Shown here: positions 10,070-17,949 of the stretch, piece after piece
Numbering within the stretch: the stretch's first letter is position 1
How the letters are laid out: each line of letters begins with the position of its first letter
Source of the DNA: Mycobacterium sp. ITM-2016-00317
GTDB lineage: Bacteria; Actinomycetota; Actinomycetes; Mycobacteriales; Mycobacteriaceae
Reading direction: 5' to 3'
Assembly (NCBI RefSeq): GCF_002968295.1
Contig: NZ_CP134399.1
Coordinates: 5,704,001-5,768,000 of the forward strand
DNA: 64,000 bases
Position numbers and translations under genes: made by a program
Notes under the pieces: generated by a model
Database searches by the model: none
What the model was told of the DNA's origin: nothing
The model's input: only the letters and a program-made list of their open reading frames with translations

Positions 10070-10480
10070 ATGAAATTCACTGGAACCACCGTGCGCGCAA
10101 GCCGGCGCGCCCTGGCCGGCGTCGGGGCGGCATGTCTGTTCGGCGGCGTGGCCGCAGCAACCGTGACCGCACCGATGGCGGGCGCCCAGCCCGCCGAGTG
10201 CAACGCCAGTTCGCTCACCGGCACCGTGAGCTCGGTGACCGGCCAGGCGCGGCAGTACCTCGACGCCCACCCGGGCGCCAATCAGGCCGTGACCGCGGCG
10301 ATGAACCAGCCGCGGCCCGAGGCCGAGGCCAACCTGCGGGGCTATTTCACCGCCAACCCGGCGGAGTACTACGACCTGCGGGGCATCCTCGCGCCGATCG
10401 GTGACGCGCAGCGCAACTGCAACATCACCGTGCTGCCCGTCGAACTGCAGACGGCCTACGACACGTTCATGGCCGGCTGA
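10070..10480 (+). CDS. Secreted haemophore-type haem-binding protein (MHB family)
   Basis: This 136-residue protein has a signal peptide of about 40 residues with an Arg-rich start and an AGAQPAE cleavage region. A small helical domain follows with two cysteines (CNASS near the start, NCNITV near the end). This is the mycobacterial haemophore/haem-binding layout, as in Rv0203-like proteins; members bind haem outside the cell or pass it to MmpL transporters. A good GAAGGA site precedes the ATG. A strong hairpin terminator follows the stop, so the gene is monocistronic. Confidence 0.75.
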   Translation: MKFTGTTVRASRRALAGVGAACLFGGVAAATVTAPMAGAQPAECNASSLTGTVSSVTGQARQYLDAHPGANQAVTAAMNQPRPEAEANLRGYFTANPAEYYDLRGILAPIGDAQRNCNITVLPVELQTAYDTFMAG

Positions 10481-10493
10481 TCATCGCGACCAC

Positions 10494-10527
10494 GCTGCGG
10501 CGGCGGGTACTGCCCCGCCGCCGCAGC
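10494..10527 (+). terminator. Strong hairpin terminator after the haem-binding protein gene
   Basis: A perfect 14-bp stem (10494-10507 with 10514-10527; GC-only except one pair) and a 6-nt loop starts 13 bp after the stop codon. There is no U-tract, as is usual for mycobacterial terminators. Confidence 0.7.
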
Positions 10528-10530
10528 ACT

Positions 10531-10536
10531 TAGACT
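10531..10536 (+). promoter_or_regulatory. -10 box (TAGACT), probable leaderless promoter
   Basis: TAGACT fits the mycobacterial TANNNT consensus and ends 8 nt before the ATG at 10545. No ribosome-binding site fits in between, so transcription probably starts at or within a base or two of the start codon. It lies directly after the preceding terminator hairpin. Confidence 0.5.
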
Positions 10537-10544
10537 GACTTCCT

Positions 10545-10973
10545 ATGAGGCTGACGACGACGGTTGCGGTGGCTGCCGCAATGCTCGTGAGCTGGGGCGC
10601 GACCGCAGCGGTGGCCGGGGCCCAGCCCGCCGAGGAACCGAATACCGAGGGACCGAAGACCACGATCGACGCGAACGGTTCGTATGCCGTGGGCGCGGAC
10701 ATCCTGCCCGGGGTGTACCAGTCCGCGGGGCCGATCGACGACGGCGCGTGCTACTGGAAGCGCACCGCCGGGGACAAGATGGTCGACAACCGGCTGACCA
10801 AGAAGCCGACGTTCGTGCAGATCATGCCGACCGACACCACGTTCACCACCAGCGACTGCCAGGCCTGGCAGCTGACGAACGCGCCGATGCCCCCTGAGCC
10901 CGGCCCCGGCGAACTGCTCGGGCAGCTGACCCAGGCGATCGGCAGCGGCATGTTCTCCGGGGGCCCGCGCTGA
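10545..10973 (+). CDS. Small secreted protein, 142 aa
   Basis: A signal peptide (residues 1-26, ending AVAGAQPAE) is followed by a mature beta-rich domain. It contains a segment like SYAVGADILPGVYQSAGP...CYWKR, the pattern of small actinobacterial secreted or lipoprotein domains in which a Gly-x-Tyr and a Cys...Cys pair recur (CYWKR and SDCQAW here). No enzyme motif is present. Its end overlaps a possible CTG start of the next gene. Confidence 0.7.
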   Translation: MRLTTTVAVAAAMLVSWGATAAVAGAQPAEEPNTEGPKTTIDANGSYAVGADILPGVYQSAGPIDDGACYWKRTAGDKMVDNRLTKKPTFVQIMPTDTTFTTSDCQAWQLTNAPMPPEPGPGELLGQLTQAIGSGMFSGGPR

Positions 10974-11062
10974 GCGACGACCTGGCATCCGTCACCGCAG
11001 TCGGGGCCGAGGACCACACCGGCATCGACCCCGCCGCGATCGAACGGATCTGGGGCGCCGCC

Positions 11063-12154
11063 GTGCACTGGTACCGGACGGGCATGCAGCCCGCCATCCA
11101 GGTCTGCCTGCGCCGCGACGGCCGGGTGATCCTGGACCGGGCCATCGGCCACGCCTGGGACGACGTGCCGGTGCGCACCGACACCCCGTTCTGCGTGTAC
11201 TCGGCGGCCAAGGCGATCACCACGACGGTGACCCACATGCTCGTCGAGCGGGGCGTGTTCTCGCTGGAGGACCGCGTGTGCGACTACCTGCCCACCTACA
11301 CCAGCCACGGCAAGGACCGCACCACCATCCGCCACGTGCTGACCCACAGCGCGGGGATCCCGTTCGCGACCGGCCCGCGGCCCGACCTCAGACGCATGGA
11401 CGACAGCGACTACACCCGCGAGATGCTGGGCCGGATGAAGCCGATCTACCCGCCGGGGCTGATCCACATCTACCACGGCGTCACGTGGGGCCCGCTGATG
11501 CGGGAGATCATCTCGGCGGCCACGGGCCGCAGCATCCGCGACATCCTGGCCGAGGAGATCCTCGACCCGCTCGGATTCCGGTGGACCAACTACGGCGTCG
11601 CCCCGGAGGACGTCGCGCTGGTCGCGCCCAGCCACGTCACCGGAAAGCCGCTGCCCGCGCCGATCGCCAAGGCGTTCAAGACCGCGGTGGGCGGCACCCC
11701 GCAGCAGATCATCCCGTTCTCGAACACGCCGCAGTTCCTCACCGGCGTCATCCCGTCCTCGAACACGGTGTCCAATGCCCACGAGCTGTCCCGCTTCGCC
11801 GAGATCCTCTGTCGTGGAGGCGAACTCGACGGCGTCCGGGTGCTCAAGCCGGAAACGCTGTACGCGGCCACCAGACCGGCCCGCCGGTTGCGGCCGGATC
11901 TGGCGACCGGGCTGGCGCCGATGCGGTGGGGCACCGGATACATGCTGGGGTCCAAGCGGTTCGGGCCGTTCGGCCGGGACGCGGCGGGGGCCTTCGGGCA
12001 CACCGGCCTGACCGACATCGCGGTGTGGGCCGACCCGCAGCGGGCACTGTCGGTGGCCGTGGTCAGCAGCGGCAAGCCGGGAAGCCACCGCGAGGCCAAG
12101 CGCTACCCGCAGTTGCTCACCCGGATCAACGCCGAGATCCCGCGCGTGCCTTGA
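11063..12154 (+). CDS. Serine hydrolase of the beta-lactamase/class C (EstB-like) family
   Basis: At least 363 residues. The class C motifs are present: SxxK in VYSAAKAIT, a Tyr motif in HIYHGVTWG and the KTG-like box HTG in GHTGLTD. Lipolytic esterases and transpeptidase-like hydrolases of this family are cytoplasmic or secreted; no signal peptide is visible. The only ATG/GTG/TTG start is the GTG at 11063, but clear coding sequence continues upstream in frame (SDDLASVTAVGAEDHTG). It goes back to a CTG at 10970 that overlaps the previous stop as CTGA, so the real protein may be 31 residues longer. Confidence 0.8.
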   Translation: MHWYRTGMQPAIQVCLRRDGRVILDRAIGHAWDDVPVRTDTPFCVYSAAKAITTTVTHMLVERGVFSLEDRVCDYLPTYTSHGKDRTTIRHVLTHSAGIPFATGPRPDLRRMDDSDYTREMLGRMKPIYPPGLIHIYHGVTWGPLMREIISAATGRSIRDILAEEILDPLGFRWTNYGVAPEDVALVAPSHVTGKPLPAPIAKAFKTAVGGTPQQIIPFSNTPQFLTGVIPSSNTVSNAHELSRFAEILCRGGELDGVRVLKPETLYAATRPARRLRPDLATGLAPMRWGTGYMLGSKRFGPFGRDAAGAFGHTGLTDIAVWADPQRALSVAVVSSGKPGSHREAKRYPQLLTRINAEIPRVP

Positions 12155-12767
12155 CGTTCGAGTCCCTCAACGCGCGACGGATCTGAGGCTCGGTCGGGGC
12201 GGGCGGCACGCCGACACTCTCGTGGGCGGTCACGCCGGCCAGCCACAGCCCGACCAACCGGGCGCTGGAGCGCGGCGCGTCGTCGATGGTCCGGTGGATC
12301 AGCCCGGCGTTGGCGATCAGCAGCACCGCCAGGTCCACCGGAGACAGGTCGGCGCGGACCTCGCCGCTGTCCACGGCGCGCCGGAACACGGTGGCGATGG
12401 CGCCGTGGTGGCGCCGCCGCAGGTCCTCGACGTGTGCCGACATCGGCTGCAGCGACGCGAGCAGGTCCGCAAGGCCCCGGTTGGTGGCCTGCAACGCACC
12501 CGTGGCGGTGACGCAGTCGCGCAACGCGGCCACCGGGTCGTCGGCGCCCGCGGCCTGTTCGGCGATCGCGCAGTATCGCTCGAGTTGCCCTGCGTAGACC
12601 TCCGACAGCAGTTCCTCGCGGGTCGGGAAGTGCCGGTACAGCGTCGCGTTGCCGATCCCCGCCCTACGGGCGATCTCGTTGAGCGACACGTCGACACCCT
12701 GCTCGGCATACACCGCTTCCGCAGCGGCCAGGGCGGCAGCGCGGTTGCGCTGGGCATCGGCTCGCAC
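12126..12767 (-). CDS. TetR-family transcriptional repressor
   Basis: About 213 residues. The N-terminal helix-turn-helix is typical of TetR proteins (LNEIARRAGIGNATLYRHFPTREELL). The C-terminal helical ligand-binding domain is variable. I choose the GTG at 12767 because a near-perfect ribosome-binding site (GGAGGGAGG) lies just upstream; an ATG at 12803 would extend it by 12 residues but sits inside an operator palindrome. It is divergent from a quinone oxidoreductase across a region with two CGGGGA-N4-TCCCCG sites, so it probably represses both itself and that gene. Confidence 0.85.
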   Translation of the reverse strand: MRADAQRNRAAALAAAEAVYAEQGVDVSLNEIARRAGIGNATLYRHFPTREELLSEVYAGQLERYCAIAEQAAGADDPVAALRDCVTATGALQATNRGLADLLASLQPMSAHVEDLRRRHHGAIATVFRRAVDSGEVRADLSPVDLAVLLIANAGLIHRTIDDAPRSSARLVGLWLAGVTAHESVGVPPAPTEPQIRRALRDSNVKARAGSRR

Positions 12768-12794
12768 ACGACCTCCCTCCACCGCGGGAATAAC

Positions 12795-12810
12795 CGGGGA
12801 CATGTCCCCG
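12795..12810. promoter_or_regulatory. Operator 1 for the TetR regulator (CGGGGACATGTCCCCG)
   Basis: A perfect 16-bp palindrome in the divergent promoter region, 28 bp upstream of the preferred TetR start. Its arms are shared with operator 2. Confidence 0.65.
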
Positions 12811-12832
12811 TTTGATCCTACATTCGAGCAAC

Positions 12833-12848
12833 CGGGGATGCGTCCCCG
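12833..12848. promoter_or_regulatory. Operator 2 for the TetR regulator (CGGGGA-TGCG-TCCCCG)
   Basis: The same 6-bp arms and 4-bp centre length as operator 1, with centres 38 bp apart. It ends 15 bp before the ATG of the oxidoreductase and just upstream of its AGGAGG site, so binding would block transcription or elongation into the gene. Confidence 0.65.
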
Positions 12849-12863
12849 AATAGGAGGTCGGCG

Positions 12864-13847
12864 ATGAAAGCCGTGGTGATCACCGAGTACGGCGGCCCGG
12901 AGGTACTTCAGCAGGCCGAGGTCGACGAACCCCACGCCGGACCGGGCGGGGTACGCATCAGGGTGCACGCGGCGACGGTCAACCCCGCCGACGTACTGCT
13001 GCGCATCGGGGACGTCGACGACGTACTGCGCGCCGGCCCGTTGACGCCGCCGTACCGCCCCGGCATGGAGGTCGCCGGGCTGATCGACGAGATCGGCGCC
13101 GACACCGACACCGAACTGGGCATCGGTGACCGCGTGATGGCGATCGTGATCCCGATCGAGGAGTCCGGCGGCGCCTACGCCGAATACGTCGTGGTCGACG
13201 CCGACCAGGTCGCCCTCGCACCCGCCGGAAGCAGTCACGCCGAGGCGGCCACGTTGCCGATGAACGGGCTGACCGCCCGCAGGGCACTCGACGTGCTGAA
13301 TCTGTCGCCGGGCGACACGGTCGCCGTCACCGGCGCGGCCGGCGCGGTCGGCGGCTACGTGGTCCAGCTGGCCAAGGCCGACGGGCTGACCGTCATCGCC
13401 GACGCGTCCCCCGCAGACGAGGAACTCGTCGCCACCCTCGGCGCCGACCACATCGTCACGCGGGGACCCACTGTGGGAGAACGGATTCGCACGCTCTGCC
13501 CGGAAGGTGTCGCCGCTGTCGTGGACGCCGCGCTGCAGGGCGACGAGGTGTTACCCGCACTGCGTGACGACGGCCAGATCGCCATCGTGCGCCGCCCCGG
13601 CGAGCGCGGAACGTCGCCGCTGCACCCAGGACGCGGGATCGCGGTGCGCGACGTGTGGGTGCCCGACTACACCCACAGGACCGACAAACTCGACGGCCTC
13701 CGCGTGCTGGCCGAGCAGGGCACCATCACGCTGCGCGTCGCGCAGACGTTCCCGGCCGCCGACGCCGCCGCGGCGCACCGCGCCCTCGGCAAGGGCGGCA
13801 CCCGTGGCCGTCTCGTCCTCACCTTCGACGCCGGAATGGCGGGATAG
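12864..13847 (+). CDS. NADP-dependent quinone oxidoreductase (zinc-independent MDR family)
   Basis: This 327-residue protein has the GroES-like N-terminal domain (GPGGVRIRVHAATVNPADVLLR) and a Rossmann domain with the nucleotide motif AVTGAAGAVGGYV. It lacks the catalytic zinc ligands of alcohol dehydrogenases, as usual for quinone reductase/zeta-crystallin-like members, which reduce quinones or enones with NADPH. An ideal AGGAGG site precedes the ATG. Two TetR operators lie just upstream, so it is probably induced by an electrophile or quinone ligand. Confidence 0.85.
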   Translation: MKAVVITEYGGPEVLQQAEVDEPHAGPGGVRIRVHAATVNPADVLLRIGDVDDVLRAGPLTPPYRPGMEVAGLIDEIGADTDTELGIGDRVMAIVIPIEESGGAYAEYVVVDADQVALAPAGSSHAEAATLPMNGLTARRALDVLNLSPGDTVAVTGAAGAVGGYVVQLAKADGLTVIADASPADEELVATLGADHIVTRGPTVGERIRTLCPEGVAAVVDAALQGDEVLPALRDDGQIAIVRRPGERGTSPLHPGRGIAVRDVWVPDYTHRTDKLDGLRVLAEQGTITLRVAQTFPAADAAAAHRALGKGGTRGRLVLTFDAGMAG

Positions 13848-13857
13848 GCCGCACGCA

Positions 13858-13870
13858 TCCCCGACGGGGA
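13858..13870. other. Short inverted repeat TCCCCG-A-CGGGGA
   Basis: A 6-bp perfect stem with a one-base centre in the 54-bp gap between the two oxidoreductase genes. The arms are those of the TetR operators but in the reverse order, so it may be a weak hairpin or degenerate binding site. Confidence 0.3.
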
Positions 13871-13901
13871 CGACAATGCACACCGACGCCGAGGAGGCTT
13901 C

Positions 13902-14705
13902 ATGCGCGCCGCAGTCCTGACCGCCTACAACTCGCCGCTGCGCGTCCGTGAGCTTCCCGACCCGGTGCCCGGACCCGGGGAAGTCCTGGTGCGTGTCATG
14001 GCCGGCGGTGTCAACCCGCTCGACATCAAGATCCGCCGCGGCGAGGCGGCGCACGCACAGATGGCTCCCCCCGCGGTGCTCGGTATCGACATGGCCGGCG
14101 TCGTGGAAGCGATAGGCGCCGGGGTCGACCGATTCCGGGTCGGTGACGAGGTGTTCGGCATGACCGGCGGCGGCGCGGGCGGCGTCGGATTCCTGGCCGT
14201 GCAACTCGCGATCGCCCGGGGTGCCCGGGTGTATGCCACCGGCAGCGCGTCGAGCCAGGAGATCATCGGCAGCACCGGAGCGACCCCGATCGACTACACG
14301 GCACGCACCGTCGACGACTACGTCGGCGCCCACACCGGCGACGAAGGATTCGACATCGTGGTCGACAACGTCGGCGGTGCCACCCTCGACGCGTCGTTCA
14401 CCGCGGTCAAGCGCTACACCGGACATGTCGTCAGCGCGTTGGGCTGGGGCACTCACAGTTTGGCGCCGTTGTCGTTCCGGGGAGCCACCTATTCCGGCGT
14501 CTTCACGCTGATGCCACTGCTGAGCGGCCGTGACCGCGAACATCACGGACACATCGTCGCGCAGGCGGCCGCGCTGGCCGACAGCGGTCGGCTGGTGCCC
14601 CGACTACACCCCAGCACGTTCCCGCTCGACGCGGTCAACGACGCCCATGCGATTCGTCGAAACCGCTCCGCGACAGGCAAAGTGGTGGTGACCCCCGGTG
14701 CCTGA
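13902..14705 (+). CDS. Quinone oxidoreductase paralogue with an internal deletion
   Basis: This 267-residue protein is similar in both halves to zinc-independent MDR oxidoreductases (start MRAAVLTAYNSPLRVREL; GVNPLDIKIRRGE; Rossmann motif GGGAGGVGFLAVQLA). Family members are about 325-340 residues. GDEVFGMTGG runs straight into GAGGVGFL near 14160-14185. The usual 60-70 residues between them, which carry the end of the GroES-like domain and the start of the Rossmann fold, are missing. The deletion is in frame and the rest is intact. Activity is doubtful. A GAGGAGG site precedes the ATG. Confidence 0.65.
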   Translation: MRAAVLTAYNSPLRVRELPDPVPGPGEVLVRVMAGGVNPLDIKIRRGEAAHAQMAPPAVLGIDMAGVVEAIGAGVDRFRVGDEVFGMTGGGAGGVGFLAVQLAIARGARVYATGSASSQEIIGSTGATPIDYTARTVDDYVGAHTGDEGFDIVVDNVGGATLDASFTAVKRYTGHVVSALGWGTHSLAPLSFRGATYSGVFTLMPLLSGRDREHHGHIVAQAAALADSGRLVPRLHPSTFPLDAVNDAHAIRRNRSATGKVVVTPGA

Positions 14706-14715
14706 CCTCATGTCT

Positions 14716-14746
14716 GCCCGCTCACGGGCGTACCTGCCAGCAGGTA
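14716..14746 (+). terminator. Two adjacent inverted repeats after the oxidoreductase gene
   Basis: The first is GCCCG-CTCA-CGGGC (14716-14729), a small hairpin suitable as a terminator. The second, immediately after, is TACCTGC-CA-GCAGGTA (14731-14746), a perfect 7-bp palindrome more like an operator for the downstream hydrolase gene. Confidence 0.4.
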
Positions 14747-14853
14747 CGGCGCCACGGTGCCAGCAGTGACGACATCAATCGACGGTGCCGACATGATCGA
14801 TGAGACACCGAACCATTGACACAGAGCCATGACCGCAGACGAGGGGCACTCCG

Positions 14854-15510
14854 ATGACCTGGAACCGAAGCGACACCGCCGTCGTATTCATCGATCCGCA
14901 GAACGACGTCCTCAGTCCCACCGGGATCAATTGGGCGGCGACCGGCGCCAGCGTGACGGAGAACGACACCGTCGCGCACATGCTCGCGATCTTCGAGGCC
15001 GCCAGGGACGCGTCGTTCGGGATGTTCATCTCTCCGCACTACTTCTATCCCACCGACCACGGTTGGCTGTTCAACGGGGCGCTGGAAGCCGACGAGTTGC
15101 GCACCGGCACCTTCGACCGCCCGGGTCCGCTCAACCTGGACGGGCTGACCGGTTCAGGCGCTGATTGGCTGGAGGAGTTCAAGCCCTACATCGAAGATCC
15201 GGCGACGGTGGTCGTCAGCCCCCACAAGGTCTTCGGCTCGCAGACCAACGACCTTGTGCTGCAACTACGCAAGCGACGCATCAACAAGGTCCTGCTCGGC
15301 GGGATGCTGGCGAACATGTGCGTGGAATCGCACCTGCGCGATCTTCTGGAGCAGGGCTTCGAGGTCTACGTCATCCGCGACGCGGTCGCCGGACCGCGCC
15401 ACCCCGAGTGGGGCGACGGCTACCAGGCTGCTCTGGTGAACTACAACTTCCTCGCCCACGGCGTGGTCCGCACCGACGAGGTCGTCGCCGCCATGCGTGC
15501 CTCGATATGA
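14854..15510 (+). CDS. Isochorismatase-family cysteine hydrolase
   Basis: This 218-residue protein has the family's catalytic triad in place: Asp in VVFIDPQND, Lys in VSPHKVFG and the nucleophilic Cys in GGMLANMCVESH. Relatives hydrolyse amides or imides (nicotinamidase, carbamoylsarcosine or biuret hydrolases) or isochorismate; the Cys makes amide hydrolysis more likely. The stop overlaps the start of the SDR gene (ATGA), so the two are coupled. Confidence 0.8.
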   Translation: MTWNRSDTAVVFIDPQNDVLSPTGINWAATGASVTENDTVAHMLAIFEAARDASFGMFISPHYFYPTDHGWLFNGALEADELRTGTFDRPGPLNLDGLTGSGADWLEEFKPYIEDPATVVVSPHKVFGSQTNDLVLQLRKRRINKVLLGGMLANMCVESHLRDLLEQGFEVYVIRDAVAGPRHPEWGDGYQAALVNYNFLAHGVVRTDEVVAAMRASI

Positions 15511-16433
15511 CCGATATGCCGCAGTCCACAACCCCTTTCGGGTTCACCACCACCGCTGCAGAAGTGCTCGTCGATGTCGACCTTTCCGGCAAGCGCGCCG
15601 TCATCACCGGCGCGACGTCCGGCATCGGGGTGGAGACCGCACGCGCGCTGGCAGCTGCCGGCGCCGACGTCGTCCTCGCTGTCCGCCGGATCGACGCCGG
15701 GAATCAGACCGCGGCCCGGATCGCCGAAGCCACCGGCAATCCCGCCGTCACAGCTGCCCAACTCGACGTCGCCGACCTGAGTTCGGTCCGGGACTTCGTC
15801 TCCGCATTCGACGGCCGCCCGGTGCACATGCTGATCAACAACGCAGGCGTCATGGCGCTACCCGAGTTGTCGCGCACGCGGGAAGGCCGCGAGATGCAGT
15901 TCGCCACGAACTATCTCGGCCATTTCGCCCTCACCCTCGGATTGCGTCCCGCGCTCGCGGCGGCAGGCGGCGCACGGGTGGTGTCGGTCAGTTCCAGCGG
16001 ACACCTGCTGTCGCCGGTGGTGTTCGACGACGTCGACTTCCGCTTCCGGCCGTACGACCCGTTGGCCGCATACGGCCAATCCAAGACCGCCGCCGCGCTG
16101 CTGGCCGTCGGCGTCACCGACCGCTGGCGCGACGACGGAATCGTCGCCAACGCCCTGAATCCCGGCGCGATCGCCACCGGATTGCAGAAGCACACCGGCG
16201 GTTTGAGCACGCCGGTGGAGCGCCGCAAGACGATCGAGCAGGGAGCCGCCACGTCCGTGCTGCTCGCCGCGTCACCACTGGTCGCCGGGATAGGCGGGCG
16301 CTACTTCGAGGACTGCAACGAATCAGCGGTCGTCACCGAGCGACCGGATGACTTCACCGGCGTCGCGCGCTACGCCCTCGATCACGACAATGCCGACCGG
16401 CTGTGGGAGGGTCAGCGCAGCTTCTCGCCGTAG
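15507..16433 (+). CDS. Short-chain dehydrogenase/reductase (retinol-dehydrogenase-like)
   Basis: This 308-residue classical SDR has the cofactor motif TGATSGIGVETARAL, the structural NNAGVMALP motif, and the catalytic Ser in VSVSSSG with Tyr/Lys in YGQSKTAAAL. Length and sequence (FATNYLGHFALTL) resemble the oxidoreductases often annotated as retinol or light-dependent protochlorophyllide reductase-like. It is coupled to the cysteine hydrolase by a 4-bp overlap. Its 3' end overlaps the convergent PPOX gene by 22 bp. Confidence 0.8.
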   Translation: MTDMPQSTTPFGFTTTAAEVLVDVDLSGKRAVITGATSGIGVETARALAAAGADVVLAVRRIDAGNQTAARIAEATGNPAVTAAQLDVADLSSVRDFVSAFDGRPVHMLINNAGVMALPELSRTREGREMQFATNYLGHFALTLGLRPALAAAGGARVVSVSSSGHLLSPVVFDDVDFRFRPYDPLAAYGQSKTAAALLAVGVTDRWRDDGIVANALNPGAIATGLQKHTGGLSTPVERRKTIEQGAATSVLLAASPLVAGIGGRYFEDCNESAVVTERPDDFTGVARYALDHDNADRLWEGQRSFSP

Positions 16434-16834
16434 ACCCGCTCCACGGTCAATGCCATCAACACCCGGCGGTCGGACACCATCACCGAGCGGTACTCGTCCC
16501 AGTCGGGGTGTTCCCCTGCGGCCCGGCGGTAGTAGTCGACGAGTGCTTCGACCTCGGGGCCGTGCGCGTCGGTGCCGGGGCCCGTCAGTGTGACCGAGCC
16601 CTCCGCGGTGGCCCAGGCCCAGCCGTCGGCGCTGGTGACCTCGAGCGCGGCGCGCGGGTCGCGGCGCAGGTTGGCCGTCTTGGCCCGTCCCTCCGTCATC
16701 GACACGAAGATGACACCCGCGTCGCGGTCGTAGAACGGCGTCACCGGGGACAGCTGCGGCACACCGCTGGCCTTGATGGTGGCGAGCACGCCGAGCCGCG
16801 CCCCGGCCAGCAGCGCATGGGGATCGAAGGTCAT
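16412..16834 (-). CDS. PPOX-class F420- or flavin-dependent oxidoreductase
   Basis: This 140-residue split-barrel protein of the pyridoxamine 5'-phosphate oxidase-like type (LATIKASGVPQLSPVTPFYDRDAGVIFVSM). Mycobacterial members of this length commonly use F420H2 to reduce organic substrates. A GGAG site precedes the ATG at 16834. It is the last gene of a three-gene operon with 4-bp overlaps. Confidence 0.8.
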   Translation of the reverse strand: MTFDPHALLAGARLGVLATIKASGVPQLSPVTPFYDRDAGVIFVSMTEGRAKTANLRRDPRAALEVTSADGWAWATAEGSVTLTGPGTDAHGPEVEALVDYYRRAAGEHPDWDEYRSVMVSDRRVLMALTVERVYGEKLR

Positions 16835-17949
16835 GAGTTCTCCTGTCGCACACCACGGTAGATGCCCCAGCGCACGAACAGTGGCATCAGCACCCGATCG
16901 AACGTCCAGGCCGGGAACCGGAACGCCGTGCCGTTGGGCGCGAACACCTCCAGTCCGTCGGGCTGGATACCCAACACCGATCCCCAACGCCGCTTGGGCG
17001 CCCGGTAATCCCGCAGCGGCTTTCCGCCGAACGCGGCGCGGATGTTGCGGGCCAGCAGACCGTCCGCGCGGTTACGGGCCGAACTCCGCAGCGGGTCGGT
17101 GGCGGCGACGTCGCCCACCGCGAACACCTCGGGATGGCCAGGCACCCGCAGTTCGGGCGTGACGCGCACGAACCCGTGCTCGTCGAGCACGTCGGCAGGC
17201 AGCCACCCGGTGTTGGGCCGCACCCGCCCGATCGCCCACAACACCACGTCCGCGGACGCCGGCGGCTGCCCGGTGCTCCAGCGCACCGGTTCTCTGGTCA
17301 GCTCGTCGCCGGTGAAGCCCGGCGCCAACTCCGCCCGATGCCCGGGCCGCACCCGCACGCCGGCGTCGGTGAGTCGCCGCCGGACCTTCTCCCAGGTTCG
17401 TGGGTGATGGCCGATCAGGGCCCGGTCGCCGGGGAAGTAGAGCTCGACCTGCTTGTCCGGCCACGCGTTGGCGATCTGGACGGCACTGCTGACCGCCGCG
17501 GCGCCACCGCCGACGATCATGACCGACCTTGCAGCAGAAAGCTTTTCGTGCGGCATCCGTAGATCGTCGCCGATGTCGGTGGCACTCTGTAGCACCGGTC
17601 GGCGCCAGAACCCGTTGGCGACCCCGGTCGCGATGACCAGCACGTCGTAGGGGACCTCTGTGGAGGAACCGTCGGGAAGTTCGACGGTCACGGTCCGGGC
17701 GTCCAGGTCTGCCCCGGCGAGGGTGCCGTGCACGGTACGGACCCTGTCCAGTCCGCGGAACCGGCCGAACGGGATCCAGTTGTGCCGCGCCCAGTCGTCG
17801 GGCCGGGCCAGCCGCCAGCCCAGCTCCTGCCCGCTGACCAGCCCCGGCTTGGTCGAGATCCCCACCACGTCAGCATGTTTGGCCAGTTTGATCGCGGTCA
17901 GCACCCCCACGTCACCGAGACCGGCGACGACTACCCGCCTGCCGGTCAT
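16831..17949 (-). CDS. NAD(P)/FAD-dependent oxidoreductase (AIF/NDH-2-like)
   Basis: This 372-residue protein carries an N-terminal FAD-binding Rossmann motif (VVVAGLGDVGVLTAIKLAK), a central NAD(P)-binding motif (SVMIVGGGAAAVSSAVQIA) and the C-terminal FAD contact FAVGDVAATD. This layout is that of AIF/FSP1/NDH-2 proteins that pass electrons from NAD(P)H to quinones or small redox partners. Both ends overlap neighbouring genes by 4 bp (with glutaminyl cyclase upstream, PPOX downstream). Confidence 0.8.
   Translation of the reverse strand: MTGRRVVVAGLGDVGVLTAIKLAKHADVVGISTKPGLVSGQELGWRLARPDDWARHNWIPFGRFRGLDRVRTVHGTLAGADLDARTVTVELPDGSSTEVPYDVLVIATGVANGFWRRPVLQSATDIGDDLRMPHEKLSAARSVMIVGGGAAAVSSAVQIANAWPDKQVELYFPGDRALIGHHPRTWEKVRRRLTDAGVRVRPGHRAELAPGFTGDELTREPVRWSTGQPPASADVVLWAIGRVRPNTGWLPADVLDEHGFVRVTPELRVPGHPEVFAVGDVAATDPLRSSARNRADGLLARNIRAAFGGKPLRDYRAPKRRWGSVLGIQPDGLEVFAPNGTAFRFPAWTFDRVLMPLFVRWGIYRGVRQENS

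Noticed and set aside
13858..13870. Third TetR operator
   Set aside because: The two arms are in the opposite order (TCCCCG then CGGGGA) with a one-base centre, so it does not match CGGGGA-N4-TCCCCG.
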